From: JAKFWF01 sp031429105
GTDB lineage: Bacteria; Pseudomonadota; Alphaproteobacteria; Rhizobiales; Hyphomicrobiaceae
Direction of reading: 5' to 3'
NCBI GenBank assembly: GCA_031429105.1
Contig: JANOYV010000122.1
Coordinates: 61,081 to 125,080, forward strand
Length of the DNA: 64,000 nt
Below, one piece after another: positions 26,029 to 35,597 of the stretch (positions are counted from its first letter, which is position 1; every line of letters starts with the position of its first letter). Made by a program: the position numbers and the translations under genes. The notes under the pieces are model-generated. The model was not told where the DNA came from. It did no database searches and worked only from the letters and a program-made list of their open reading frames with translations.

Positions 26029-27003
26029 ATGGCAGTCTACACCGAAGTCGCCGACGACGAAATGGCGCGATTCATCGCGAGCTACGGGCTCGGCTCGGTG
26101 TTGTCCTGCAAAGGCATTGCCGAAGGTGTCGAGAATACAAACTATCTTGTCGGCACGTCCTCAGGCCAGTTCATCCTGACGCTGTATGAGAAGCGCGTGG
26201 ATACCGACGATCTGCCATTTTTTCTCGGGCTGATGGAGCATTTGTCGGCAAAGGGTCTCACCTGCCCCACGCCGGTCCGCGATGTCAGCGGGAACAACCT
26301 GCGCGAACTTGGCGGACGTCCAGCCGCCCTCGTAACGTTTCTCGAAGGCGTATGGCTGCGCAACCCAAAAGCACACCACTGCCATAGCGTCGGCGTTGCC
26401 CTTGCCCATTTGCATGAAGCCGGTGGTGATTTCGCGATCACGCGCCCCAATGCCTTGGGCGCGCACGGATGGCACCCGCTGTTCGAGCGCTTCCGCGACC
26501 GTGCGGACGAAGTACAGGCGGGGCTCGAGTCGATCATCGACCGCGAATTGCGCGACGTTCTTGCTGTTTGGCCGCGCGATTTGCCATCGGGCGTCATTCA
26601 CGCCGACCTGTTCCCAGACAACGTGTTTTTCAAGGGCGATCAGCTTTCAGGTCTGATCGACTTCTATTTCGCCTGCAACGATCAATTGGCTTACGACGTC
26701 GCTGTCTGCCTCAACGCTTGGTGCTTTGAAGCGAACGTATCGTTCAACCGCGAAAAGGGCGCAGCCCTACTTGCCGGATACCAAAGTGTCCGGCGCTTGA
26801 CGCTGCCTGAGCGAACGGCGCTACCAACCTTGGCCCGCGGTGCCGCCCTGCGCTTTCTCCTGACCCGCGCCCACGATTGGGTGCACACGCCAGCCGGTGC
26901 ACTGGTCGTCAAGCACGATCCGATTCCCTATCTCCAGCGGCTGCAGTATCACGCGGGTGTCGTCGAAAATGGCTCGGCCGCCGAATACGGACTGGATGAC
27001 TGA
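26029..27003 (+). CDS. thrB: Homoserine kinase (ThrB type II)
   Basis: 324 residues, aminoglycoside-phosphotransferase-fold homoserine kinase found in alphaproteobacteria, phosphorylating homoserine for threonine synthesis. Catalytic loop VIHADLFPDNVFF (H191, D193, N198) and LIDFYFACND metal-binding Asp are intact. N terminus MAVYTEVADDEMARFIASYG is characteristic. The stop overlaps the rnhA start as TGATG; the ispH-thrB-rnhA order is widely conserved in Hyphomicrobiales. Confidence 0.95.
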   Translation: MAVYTEVADDEMARFIASYGLGSVLSCKGIAEGVENTNYLVGTSSGQFILTLYEKRVDTDDLPFFLGLMEHLSAKGLTCPTPVRDVSGNNLRELGGRPAALVTFLEGVWLRNPKAHHCHSVGVALAHLHEAGGDFAITRPNALGAHGWHPLFERFRDRADEVQAGLESIIDRELRDVLAVWPRDLPSGVIHADLFPDNVFFKGDQLSGLIDFYFACNDQLAYDVAVCLNAWCFEANVSFNREKGAALLAGYQSVRRLTLPERTALPTLARGAALRFLLTRAHDWVHTPAGALVVKHDPIPYLQRLQYHAGVVENGSAAEYGLDD

Positions 27004-27491
27004 TGACCGACGAACCAGCTAAACCGCACGTATTGGTCTACACCGATGGTGCCTGTTCCGGAAACCCAGGCCCCGGCGGCTGGGGTGCAATCTTGATGTC
27101 GGGCGGCCACCGCAAGGAATTGCGCGGTTCAGAAGCCGACACCACCAACAACCGGATGGAATTGTCAGCCGCCATCGGCGCGCTCGAGGCGTTGAAAAAG
27201 CCATCGATCGTGGCGCTCAATACCGACAGCAACTATCTGAAAGACGGCATCACCAAGTGGATCCACGGCTGGAAGCGCAACGGTTGGAAGACCGCCGACA
27301 AGAAGCCTGTAAAAAACGAAGATCTGTGGAAGCGGCTCGAACTCGCCCTGAAGCCGCACACTATCGAATGGCATTGGGTGAAGGGCCACGCCGGCCACCC
27401 CGAAAACGAGCGCGCCGACGAACTGGCGCGGTTGGCGATCACCGAGTTGCGCGCAAGTGCAAAGGCACAATCTGGCGGTGGTTCGCCCTGA
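27003..27491 (+). CDS. rnhA: Ribonuclease HI
   Basis: 162-residue RNase HI, cleaving RNA in RNA-DNA hybrids. The four acidic catalytic residues are in place: D15 (YTDGACSGNPGPGGWG), E53 (NNRMELSA), D75 (NTDSNYL) and D139 (ENERADELA). The basic handle region (HGWKRNGWKTADKKPVKN) is also present. Translationally coupled to thrB. Confidence 0.97.
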   Translation: MTDEPAKPHVLVYTDGACSGNPGPGGWGAILMSGGHRKELRGSEADTTNNRMELSAAIGALEALKKPSIVALNTDSNYLKDGITKWIHGWKRNGWKTADKKPVKNEDLWKRLELALKPHTIEWHWVKGHAGHPENERADELARLAITELRASAKAQSGGGSP

Positions 27492-27521
27492 AGCCGGGCA
27501 AACTCTGGTCTATTGGACAGC

Positions 27522-28202
27522 TTACCCCAACGTCGCCTTCACCAGCTTCTTTGCGTCTTCCGAATCCCACTCGGCCTCGCCAGTGAGACGGCCGACTTCT
27601 CGGCCTTCCGCATCAATCAAAATGGTTGTTGGCATACCGAAGACTTTAAGCGTGAAGCCCATCTTGGCGGTCGGATCGACGTAAAGTTTCAAACTCGAAA
27701 CTTTGATACTATCGAGGTACTTGCGAGATGCCTCGACGCCAGCACGATCGATACTCAACGCCACCACCTCGAACTTGTCGGAACCGAGTTCCTTTTGCAG
27801 GCGATCCAACGCCGGCATTTCCTTGCGACAGGGCAAGCACCACGTCGCCCAGACATTCAACAGCACGACGCGGCCCTTGAAATCAGCCAGTGTTCTGGCC
27901 CGCCCCGTGCCGTCCACGAAGGCTAAATCTGCGATCGGTTCGGGAGATTTGCGAAAGACGAATTTGATCATCTCGCCTTGGCTTAACGGGTTCACGCCCG
28001 TTGCCGGAGCACCAACGACCGGTGCCACTTGAGCAAATTCAGCCCCTTTGGCCGACGGCACCGCGCGACTTGAGTTGTCAGCCCCGCGCGCCATGACGTA
28101 TATCGCACCAAAGCCTGCTGCAGCTGGCACTGTTACGGCCACCACCAAAGCCAGCATCCATGATCGATTTGATATCACAATCCACGTTCCCTTGATTTTC
28201 AC
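27522..28202 (-). CDS. TlpA-family thiol:disulfide reductase
   Basis: About 226 residues from a GTG at 28202 (VKIKGTWIVISNRSWML). One N-terminal membrane anchor (ALVVAVTVPAAAGFGAIYV), then a periplasmic thioredoxin fold with WATWCLPCRKEMPALDRL (active-site CxxC) and the cis-proline GMPTTILID. Resembles Bradyrhizobium TlpA, which reduces thiols for cytochrome oxidase and cytochrome c maturation. Start lies 23 bases from the divergent argH start. This tlpA / argH / lptM / lysA arrangement is common in Hyphomicrobiales. Confidence 0.88.
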   Translation of the reverse strand: MKIKGTWIVISNRSWMLALVVAVTVPAAAGFGAIYVMARGADNSSRAVPSAKGAEFAQVAPVVGAPATGVNPLSQGEMIKFVFRKSPEPIADLAFVDGTGRARTLADFKGRVVLLNVWATWCLPCRKEMPALDRLQKELGSDKFEVVALSIDRAGVEASRKYLDSIKVSSLKLYVDPTAKMGFTLKVFGMPTTILIDAEGREVGRLTGEAEWDSEDAKKLVKATLG

Positions 28203-28225
28203 GTGCGCCGACCCGGAGAATAGCC

Positions 28226-29623
28226 ATGACTGACAAACAAGCCAACAGGATGTGGGGCGGGCGCTTTGCAATTTCCAACGCCGATATCATGCAGGAAATT
28301 AATGCCTCGATCGGGTTCGACAAGGTGTTGGCGCCGCAAGATATTCGCGGTTCGAAGGCACACGCCGAGATGCTGGCAGCGACGGGGATCATAACCAAGG
28401 AAGACGCTGCGACCATCATCGCTGGTCTCGATAAAGTGATGGCCGAGATCGATGCCGGGCAAATGAATTGGTCGGTCGAGCTCGAAGACGTGCACATGAA
28501 TGTCGAAAGCCGCTTGCGCGAACTAATCGGCCCAGTAGCTGGGCGTCTGCATACTGCCCGCTCGCGTAACGATCAAATCGCGCTCGACTTCAAGTTGTAC
28601 GTGCGCGACCGAATCGACGGGCTCGATCATGCCCTCGTCCGGCTGATGCGGGCGCTCAGCACGAAGGCGCTCGCCCATGCCGGCACTGTCATGCCGGGCT
28701 TCACGCATCTCCAGCCAGCGCAGCCGGTCACCTTCGGTCACCACCTTATGGCCTATGTCGAAATGATTGGTCGCGACCGCAGCCGCTTTGCCGACGCCCG
28801 CGCGCGTCTCAACGAAAGCCCGCTGGGTTCAGCCGCACTGGCCGGCACGTCGTTTCCTATTGACCGGCACATGACGGCCAAGGCGCTTGGATTTGACCGC
28901 CCCACGGCCAATTCGCTGGATGCCGTTGCCGACCGCGATTTCGCACTGGAAACGCTCGCCGCCGCATCCATTACCGCGATGCATTTGTCGCGACTGGCAG
29001 AAGAAATCATCATCTGGATGACGCCGCAGTTCGGTTTCATCAAGATGTCAGACCGGTTCACCACCGGCTCCTCGATCATGCCGCAAAAGCGCAATCCGGA
29101 CGCGGCCGAACTCGTGAAGGGAAAGATCGGTCGGATCGCTGGTGCGTTCCAAAGCCTGCTGATGGTCATGAAAGGCCTACCGCTGACTTACGGCAAGGAC
29201 ATGCAGGAAGATAAGGAAGTAACGTTCGACGCGTTCGACGCGCTCGGCTTGTCGCTCGATGCCATGACCGGCATGGTTGACGATCTGGAACCGCGCACCG
29301 AAAACATGAAAGCTGCCGCCGGGCGTGGCTTTTCCACCGCAACCGACCTTGCCGACTGGCTGGTCCGAACGCTTGGTATCCCGTTCCGCGATAGCCATCA
29401 CATTACCGGTCGGATCGTAGCGGCAGCTGAGGTAAAAAACGTTGAATTAGATGGCCTTAGCCTGTCAGAAATGCAAGCCGTGGAACCCCGCATTACCGCT
29501 GCAATCTTTGATGTGCTCACTCCGGAGAATTCAGTTAAGAGCCGGGTCAGCTATGGGGGAACGGCGCCACAGAACGTCACCGAAATGGCGACGCGCTGGA
29601 TAAAGCAGTTGGAAAAAGCGTGA
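28226..29623 (+). CDS. argH: Argininosuccinate lyase
   Basis: 465 residues; last step of arginine biosynthesis, splitting argininosuccinate into arginine and fumarate. Fumarase/aspartase superfamily signature GSSIMPQKRNPD (catalytic Ser282/283 loop) and HTARSRNDQIALD near residue 110. N terminus NRMWGGRFA is typical. Complete. Confidence 0.97.
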   Translation: MTDKQANRMWGGRFAISNADIMQEINASIGFDKVLAPQDIRGSKAHAEMLAATGIITKEDAATIIAGLDKVMAEIDAGQMNWSVELEDVHMNVESRLRELIGPVAGRLHTARSRNDQIALDFKLYVRDRIDGLDHALVRLMRALSTKALAHAGTVMPGFTHLQPAQPVTFGHHLMAYVEMIGRDRSRFADARARLNESPLGSAALAGTSFPIDRHMTAKALGFDRPTANSLDAVADRDFALETLAAASITAMHLSRLAEEIIIWMTPQFGFIKMSDRFTTGSSIMPQKRNPDAAELVKGKIGRIAGAFQSLLMVMKGLPLTYGKDMQEDKEVTFDAFDALGLSLDAMTGMVDDLEPRTENMKAAAGRGFSTATDLADWLVRTLGIPFRDSHHITGRIVAAAEVKNVELDGLSLSEMQAVEPRITAAIFDVLTPENSVKSRVSYGGTAPQNVTEMATRWIKQLEKA

Positions 29624-29677
29624 CGGACGGGCTAAGTGGACAAAGCTGAAGTTCATTGAGGCGTGAAAGCCCAATCC

Positions 29678-29881
29678 ATGCGAGATACAGTTACAGTCCT
29701 GATCGTAACCACAGCTGCCATTCTTCTGGCTGGTTGCGGCGTGAAGGGCCCACTTGAGTTGCCGCCAGATGCCAAGGCACAAAGTCAAACCACCGCGACG
29801 GCTGACTCAGGCCAAGGTAAATCCGAGGCTGCGGCACCCAAGCCGCATAAGGGCTTTATTCTCGACGGGCTCTTGCGCTAG
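29678..29881 (+). CDS. lptM: LptM (YifL)-type small lipoprotein
   Basis: About 67 residues. Signal sequence VTVLIVTTAAILLAGCGVKG with lipobox LLAGC and the LptM motif CGVKGPLELP immediately after the lipidated Cys; a short polar tail ends LDGLLR. LptM helps LptD acquire its native disulfides in the LPS translocon. A GTG at 29663 is an alternative start. Sits between argH and lysA as in many proteobacteria. Confidence 0.88.
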   Translation: MRDTVTVLIVTTAAILLAGCGVKGPLELPPDAKAQSQTTATADSGQGKSEAAAPKPHKGFILDGLLR

Positions 29882-29926
29882 GACGGGCCTTGCTGCCCTC
29901 CGATCTGCGCCGAAGGTCCAACTTCC

Positions 29927-31198
29927 ATGCACCACTTCCAATATCGCGGCGGCGTGCTCCACGCTGAAAACGTGAACCTGGAGGCCATCGCCTCCGAGGT
30001 CGACACCCCGTTTTACGTCTATTCGACAGCGACCATCGAGCGGCACTATCGCTTGTTCGCCGAAGCGCTTGGATCGAAAGCCCATATTTTCTACGCGATG
30101 AAGGCGAATAGCAACCTTGCGGTGCTCCGCACGCTGGCAAAGCTCGGTGCTGGCGCCGACACCGTATCGGAGGGTGAAATTCGCCGCGCCCTGGCGGCGG
30201 GTATTCCAGCTGACAAGATTGTGTTCTCTGGTGTTGGCAAATCCGACCAGGAACTTGGCTTCGCAGTCGACACCGGAATTTTCCAGATCAACATCGAGAC
30301 CGAGGGCGAACTGCACGCGCTATCGCGCATTGCCGCAGCTCAAGGCAAACGCCAGGCAGCCGTGTTCCGCATCAACCCAGACGTTGGCGCAGGCGGGCAC
30401 GCCAAAATTACCACCGGGTCGGCAGAAAACAAATTCGGCGTCAGCCTCGAAGAGGCAGGCCGCCTGTACGATACGGCAGCGAACATGCCGGGCGTGCGCA
30501 TGCTGGGGCTGGCCGTTCACATCGGCAGCCAGATCCGAGAACTCGACGACCTCGATTCAGCCTTCACCCGCATGGGGGCGCTGGTTACGACGTTGCGCGA
30601 TCGTGGACACCGGGTCGAACGTCTGGACCTCGGTGGCGGGCTTGGCATCCCTTATGAAATGGACGAAGCAGTTAGCCAAGGCCCGGACCTGATCCAAGCC
30701 TATGCTGCCATGGTGCAACAACGCTTGGGCGGGCTCGATGTGGAGTTGGGCTTCGAGCCGGGCCGCCTGATCGTTGGCAATGCCGGCATTCTCGTGACGC
30801 GCGCCTTACATCTCAACCCGCGGCCGCAAAAGACCTTCATCGTCGTGGACGCGGCCATGAACGACTTGATCCGACCGGCCATGTACGAGGCCTTTCATGA
30901 AATCTGGCCGGTGGTCGAACCGGCCGCCGATGCCAAGCGCATTCCTTACGATGTCGTAGGTCCGATCTGCGAATCGAGCGACCAGTTTGCATCGGCCCGT
31001 CCGCTGCCGGTGGTCAAGCCCGGCGACCTCCTGGCCTTGATGACGGCTGGCGCTTACGGGGCCACCATGTCGTCAACCTACAACACGCGCCTGCTTGTGC
31101 CGGAAGTCCTCGTCAAGGGCGACCGCTACGCCGTGGTACGGCCGCGCACGACCTTCGACGAACTGTTGGCGTTGGACCGGATGGCCGATTGGCTTTGA
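29927..31198 (+). CDS. lysA: Diaminopimelate decarboxylase
   Basis: 423-residue fold type III PLP enzyme, converting meso-diaminopimelate to lysine. PLP lysine K59 in FYAMKANSN, phosphate-binding LGGGLGIPYE, EPGRLIVGNAG and the cross-subunit catalytic Cys348 in VGPICESSDQF are all present. Complete and ordinary. Confidence 0.97.
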   Translation: MHHFQYRGGVLHAENVNLEAIASEVDTPFYVYSTATIERHYRLFAEALGSKAHIFYAMKANSNLAVLRTLAKLGAGADTVSEGEIRRALAAGIPADKIVFSGVGKSDQELGFAVDTGIFQINIETEGELHALSRIAAAQGKRQAAVFRINPDVGAGGHAKITTGSAENKFGVSLEEAGRLYDTAANMPGVRMLGLAVHIGSQIRELDDLDSAFTRMGALVTTLRDRGHRVERLDLGGGLGIPYEMDEAVSQGPDLIQAYAAMVQQRLGGLDVELGFEPGRLIVGNAGILVTRALHLNPRPQKTFIVVDAAMNDLIRPAMYEAFHEIWPVVEPAADAKRIPYDVVGPICESSDQFASARPLPVVKPGDLLALMTAGAYGATMSSTYNTRLLVPEVLVKGDRYAVVRPRTTFDELLALDRMADWL

Positions 31199-31272
31199 TA
31201 AGCCGGGGATTGCTGGTCGCCAGCGCCGCGCCGGGGTTGTAAGGCCCGCCTCAATCGCGTATCGCGTAGACC

Positions 31273-32820
31273 ATGACCGACACCGTTCTCATCATCGACT
31301 TTGGCAGCCAGGTAACGCAGCTGATTGCGCGGCGCGTGCGCGAACAGGGCGTTCATTCCGAAATTGTTCCTTACAACAAAGCCGACGAAGCCCTTGAGCG
31401 CCTGGCACCCAAGGCGATCATTCTTTCGGGCGGGCCAAGCAGCGTTTACTGGGACCAGGCGCCGACCGCGCCGCAGTCGATTTTCACATCAGGGCTACCG
31501 ATCCTTGGCATTTGCTATGGCAACCAGACGATGGTCGTCCAGCAAGGTGGCAAGGTTGAAGGTGGGCACGCCGCCGAATTTGGTCGTGCTGAAATCGAAG
31601 TGATCGATGATTGTCCGCTGTTCGACGGCTTTTGGCCCAAGGGCACACGCGACCACGTCTGGATGAGCCACGGCGACAAAATCACGCAATTGCCGCCAGG
31701 GTTCCGCGCGGTGGCGACATCGGACAACGCGCCCTTTGCGGTAATCGCAAACGACGCGGCCCGCCAATACGGCGTCCTATTCCACCCCGAAGTGGTGCAC
31801 TCGCCGCGCGGCGCCGCACTCCTTGGCAACTTCGTACGTAAGATCGCAGGCGTCCCCGGCGATTGGACGATGCAGCACTTTCGCTCAGCCGAAATCGCAC
31901 GCATCCGCGAGCGCGTCGGCACAGGCAAAGTCATTTGCGGCCTGTCCGGCGGTGTCGATAGCGCAGTTGCAGCCAAATTGATCCACGAGGCGGTTGGCGA
32001 TCAATTGACCTGCATCTTTGTCGATCACGGCCTGCTGCGCATGGATGAAGCCGCCGAAGTCGTCCGTCTGTTTCGGGATTCCTTCAACATCCCACTGGTT
32101 CATGTCGATGCGGGCCAACAGTTCATTTCAGCACTGGATGGCGTCACCGACCCCGAGATCAAGCGCAAAACAATCGGCGGCCTGTTCATTGACGTGTTCG
32201 AAGCAGAAGCACGCAAGATCGGCGATGTCGATTTCCTGGCGCAGGGCACGCTCTACCCGGATGTAATCGAAAGCGTATCGTTTACCGGTGGGCCCTCCGT
32301 CACGATCAAGTCGCACCATAACGTTGGTGGGCTTCCCGCCGCGATGCGCATGAAGCTGGTCGAGCCGCTGCGTGAACTGTTCAAGGATGAAGTCCGTGCG
32401 CTCGGCCGCGAATTGGGCTTGCCCGAAAAATTCGTCGGACGACACCCCTTTCCAGGACCAGGACTTGCGATCCGAATCCCAGGAGCGATCACGCAAGAAA
32501 AACTCGATACGCTGCGCCGCGCCGACGCAATCTACCTCGATGAGATCCGCAAGGCAGGCCTCTATGACACCATCTGGCAGGCATTTGCCGTGCTATTGCC
32601 CGTGCGCACCGTCGGCGTCATGGGCGATGGCCGCACCTACGATCACGTTTGCGCACTTCGAGCGGTAACCTCAACCGACGGCATGACAGCTGACTACTTC
32701 CCGTTTGATCATGCAGTGCTTGGTCGCACGGCCACTCGCATCATCAACGAGGTCAAGGGCATAAACCGGGTTGTCTACGACATTACGTCGAAGCCCCCCG
32801 GCACAATCGAGTGGGAGTAG
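31273..32820 (+). CDS. guaA: GMP synthase (glutamine-hydrolysing)
   Basis: 515 residues. N-terminal class I glutamine amidotransferase with nucleophile C81 (GICYGNQ) and FHPEVVHS, then the ATP-pyrophosphatase P-loop GLSGGVDSAVAA, and the C-terminal dimerisation domain ending NRVVYDITSKPPGTIEWE, the invariant GuaA terminus. Converts XMP to GMP. No clear Shine-Dalgarno. Confidence 0.98.
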   Translation: MTDTVLIIDFGSQVTQLIARRVREQGVHSEIVPYNKADEALERLAPKAIILSGGPSSVYWDQAPTAPQSIFTSGLPILGICYGNQTMVVQQGGKVEGGHAAEFGRAEIEVIDDCPLFDGFWPKGTRDHVWMSHGDKITQLPPGFRAVATSDNAPFAVIANDAARQYGVLFHPEVVHSPRGAALLGNFVRKIAGVPGDWTMQHFRSAEIARIRERVGTGKVICGLSGGVDSAVAAKLIHEAVGDQLTCIFVDHGLLRMDEAAEVVRLFRDSFNIPLVHVDAGQQFISALDGVTDPEIKRKTIGGLFIDVFEAEARKIGDVDFLAQGTLYPDVIESVSFTGGPSVTIKSHHNVGGLPAAMRMKLVEPLRELFKDEVRALGRELGLPEKFVGRHPFPGPGLAIRIPGAITQEKLDTLRRADAIYLDEIRKAGLYDTIWQAFAVLLPVRTVGVMGDGRTYDHVCALRAVTSTDGMTADYFPFDHAVLGRTATRIINEVKGINRVVYDITSKPPGTIEWE

Positions 32821-32902
32821 ACGTCCCCCTTGCACTTACGCCGGATGCAACTTCGCATACTGCGGCATCAATTGTCAGCTCCCCAATGGTTAGAGATCGA
32901 AC

Positions 32903-33439
32903 CTATTCAGGCGGCGCGTTTCCGACCGGACCTAAGTCGCGCCAGCGCCCATTCCAGCCCGGCGTGATGATGCGACTTGTGTACTGGTCACGGCTTGAAC
33001 GCCGCTGCGGCACGCGATCATATCTGGACTGATCGCCCCCAAACCGCCCTGCCTGATCGCCACGATTGGAGTAGCGGCGGTTAGCATAGGCGCCGTAGGG
33101 TCGGTACGCTCGATATCCATAACCACCATACGGCTGTCCGCGCTGAGCGAAGCTGCGATAACGCCCGGCTTCTCCTTGCGCGCCATAACTGCGCTCAGGC
33201 GAACGGGAACGGTAGCCGCGCCAGACATAATTGCGTTGCCCCTCATATCGAGGCACCGACCTCGGAACATATCTCGGTCTGATTCTAGGTGCCTCTGCCG
33301 CTTCGGGCCCATAAGCGTAAAACGGGGCCGCCGCTTCAACGACGACCGCAGCACCATCGATCTCGTCAGCCCAAGATCGATCGGCACCGACTAAACATCC
33401 AAAGACAATCAGAGAACCAACAGCAATTTGCCACCGCAT
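32903..33439 (-). CDS. Secreted Arg/Tyr/Gly-rich protein
   Basis: 178 residues with a signal peptide (AVGSLIVFGCLVGADRSWA, cleavage near residue 25). The mature part is low-complexity and strongly enriched in Arg, Tyr, Gly and Pro, with short irregular repeats such as RGYRSRSPERSYG, YGGYGYRAYRPYGAY and NRRYSNRGDQ, and ends TPGWNGRWRDLGPVGNAPPE. No cysteines in the mature region. Likely an extracytoplasmic, highly basic, intrinsically disordered protein; function unknown. Converges with guaA. Confidence 0.65.
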   Translation of the reverse strand: MRWQIAVGSLIVFGCLVGADRSWADEIDGAAVVVEAAAPFYAYGPEAAEAPRIRPRYVPRSVPRYEGQRNYVWRGYRSRSPERSYGAQGEAGRYRSFAQRGQPYGGYGYRAYRPYGAYANRRYSNRGDQAGRFGGDQSRYDRVPQRRSSRDQYTSRIITPGWNGRWRDLGPVGNAPPE

Positions 33440-33522
33440 GATCTACGCTCCCACGAACACGACATCACACGGGCACTATAAATTCATATTTTGTTCCTGT
33501 AAAGTTCCATTTAACTGAACAT

Positions 33523-34227
33523 TCAAAAAAGACAAACTACGGCGACGACCTGGACCCACGCGACAATGCTGATCGAATAAACATCAAGCCCCCGGTGAAA
33601 TGCTGCGCGAAAGCGAGCCTCGCGCGAGGACGTCGGCGACAATCTTGCTTTCAGGTAATCGGCATACGAGTGATCAACAGGACAATGCCGCACAATCTCT
33701 AGATATGCGTGGCGGGCCTCGTGCACGCCGAGGGCGAAAGTCATTCCAGGCAATGGTCGATTTGATGCGAACGCGTCACGCAGTTGGCGTATCTGAGCGG
33801 CGCACAGTTCAAGCTGATGGACGCGCATCAGCGTCCGTTCATCACGCAGCTGCAGCATCAAGAGTAAGAATGCCACGGCGGCACAGGCAATAGCGATCAA
33901 TCCAAACCGCCGTACCGAATCGTGATCAGCCGTCTGGATTTGCCACAAGAGACAGGACCAGATGCCAACGCACAGCAAGATCAGCGTGGCAATTGTGCAT
34001 TTAGCGGTTCGATGTTTTGCGGTCAGCCGGTTCGCTGCGGCTTGGCGTGCATCGCCGACCAGCATCATGGTCTGTAACAGCTGACGGCGCGGCCGCTCGT
34101 CATCGACCAGCCTCGGTCGCCAGCACGCCGAAGACGGCATTGCCCTGGCACTTGCCGTCGAACTACCACCAGCGCTTGAACTGATGAGGCGCAGATCGGG
34201 CTGAAACCGCTGTTGCATATCATTCAT
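33523..34227 (-). CDS. SLATT-like three-helix membrane protein
   Basis: About 234 residues from MNDMQQRF at 34227 (upstream in-frame ATG 34350 gives an implausible extension). After a Ser/Ala-rich 45-residue lead comes an amphipathic helix with ARQAAANRLTAKHRTAK, then TM1 about 78-96 and TM2 about 107-126. A helical cytoplasmic part follows with HQLELCAAQIRQLRDA and the stretch AYLEIVRHCPVDHSYADYLK, then a third TM at the C terminus (216-233). The two close helices, the 'HxLELCAxxIRxL' helix and the 'YxEIxxxxPxxHSxxDY' segment match my memory of the SLATT (SMODS/SLOG-associating 2TM) domains, predicted pore-forming effectors of nucleotide-signalling defence systems, especially the type with a C-terminal TM. 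No sensor or nucleotidyltransferase partner is adjacent. Remote similarity judged by eye. Confidence 0.6.
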   Translation of the reverse strand: MNDMQQRFQPDLRLISSSAGGSSTASARAMPSSACWRPRLVDDERPRRQLLQTMMLVGDARQAAANRLTAKHRTAKCTIATLILLCVGIWSCLLWQIQTADHDSVRRFGLIAIACAAVAFLLLMLQLRDERTLMRVHQLELCAAQIRQLRDAFASNRPLPGMTFALGVHEARHAYLEIVRHCPVDHSYADYLKARLSPTSSREARFRAAFHRGLDVYSISIVAWVQVVAVVCLF

Positions 34228-34430
34228 GAGGAATAACGATAACGAGATTCGGCTTGTCAACCAGCTGACTCGTGCCACCATGAGCGGCCATCCACAGCCA
34301 AAATCGGGATGCCACCACTGCGCTGGATTGAAACGAGGCCACGTAAACAAAGCTGCTTTCCTAGGTCGGGACGCAGGCGCTAAGGTAAGGTGGCTGAGAC
34401 AAACGGACCAAGATCACGAGGATTGACGCG

Positions 34431-35516
34431 ATGAGCCTTGCGCAACTGAAATCGATCATTGCGCACGACTTCGGCACACCAGCCGTCGTCATCGACCTTG
34501 ACCGGGTTGAAGCCAACATCGCCCGCGTTCAAGCCATCTGCGACAAGGTCGGCGTTGCCAATCGACCGCACATCAAAACCCACAAGATCCCAGCACTGGC
34601 TAAGCTACAACAGGAAGCTGGCGCCCGCGGTATCACCTGTCAGAAACTTGGCGAAGCCGAAGTTATGGCCGATGCTGGCATCGACGATATTTTAATTAGC
34701 TACAATCTGATTGGTGAAGCGCGCGCTGGCCGTCTGGGCGCACTCGCCCGTGATTGTAAAATCACCGTTGCGGCCGACAATGCGGTCACACTGGCGACTT
34801 ACGCCGCAGCCGGTCGAATCGCCGGGCGCCCGATCAATGTGGTCATCGAATGCGATACCGGCCGACGTCGCGCTGGCGTCGAGACCGCCACGGAGGCGAT
34901 CGCGCTTGCAGCCCTGATCAAGGCTGATCCGCATTTGGCCTTTGCGGGCTTCATGTTTTACCCAACCGAGACATCGTGGCGCGAGACGCAGAAATTCTAT
35001 AACGACGCCTTGGCCGGTGTTCGGTCACTGGGCCTCGAGCCGAACATAGTGTCGACCGGCGGCACGCCGAACCTCGCGCATGCCGGGACATTGCTGGGGG
35101 CAACCGAGCATCGAGCTGGCACTTATATCTTCAACGATCGGATGATGCTGGCCTGCGGCGCGGCGCGCCTCGAGGATTGTGCTCTGAGTGTTTTTACTAC
35201 CGTTGTCAGCCGAGCTGGGCCGGAACGCGGCATACTCGATGCTGGCTCAAAGACACTGACGTCCGATACCGGAGGCGGTCTCGACGGCCACGGACTGATC
35301 CTCGAACACCCGCAAGCTCGGATCAAAGGCTTTGCCGAGGAACACGGATTTCTCGATCTTGCTGGACTGAACGATAAGCCGAACATCGGCGATATCGTGC
35401 GTGTGATCCCGAACCATGTCTGTGTTGTCGTCAACATGGTCGATCGGTTGATTGCCGTGCGCAACAATCAGATTGTGGACGTTCTGCCGGTCACCGCTCG
35501 TGGCAAGCTTGTCTAG
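34431..35516 (+). CDS. D-threonine aldolase / D-serine dehydratase family enzyme
   Basis: 361-residue alanine-racemase-fold PLP enzyme. PLP lysine K49 in RPHIKTHK; GTPAVVIDLDRVEANIARV at the N terminus; IVSTGGTPNL and EHRAGTYIFNDR in the barrel; a C-terminal metal-site motif IPNHVCVVVNMVD with the His-x-Cys pair typical of zinc/manganese-dependent D-threonine aldolases and D-serine dehydratases. The precise D-amino acid substrate is undetermined. Divergent from the SLATT-like gene; followed by a terminator. Confidence 0.88.
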   Translation: MSLAQLKSIIAHDFGTPAVVIDLDRVEANIARVQAICDKVGVANRPHIKTHKIPALAKLQQEAGARGITCQKLGEAEVMADAGIDDILISYNLIGEARAGRLGALARDCKITVAADNAVTLATYAAAGRIAGRPINVVIECDTGRRRAGVETATEAIALAALIKADPHLAFAGFMFYPTETSWRETQKFYNDALAGVRSLGLEPNIVSTGGTPNLAHAGTLLGATEHRAGTYIFNDRMMLACGAARLEDCALSVFTTVVSRAGPERGILDAGSKTLTSDTGGGLDGHGLILEHPQARIKGFAEEHGFLDLAGLNDKPNIGDIVRVIPNHVCVVVNMVDRLIAVRNNQIVDVLPVTARGKLV

Positions 35517-35538
35517 GCCAAAAAGTCAATTTTCGCAT

Positions 35539-35579
35539 AAAAAACGAAGCCCCACTCCAAAGAGCGGAGCTGGTTTTTT
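35539..35579. terminator. Bidirectional intrinsic terminator
   Basis: CCACTCC (35552-35558) pairs with GGAG-C-TGG (35566-35573) with one bulged base, followed by TTTTTT (35574-35579) on the plus strand; on the minus strand the run of A residues at 35539-35544 supplies a T-run after the hairpin. It lies between the convergent D-amino acid enzyme gene and cytochrome c2 and would end both transcripts, including the long photosynthesis operon. Confidence 0.8.
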
Positions 35580-35597
35580 GGACGAACGAAATGGCAC

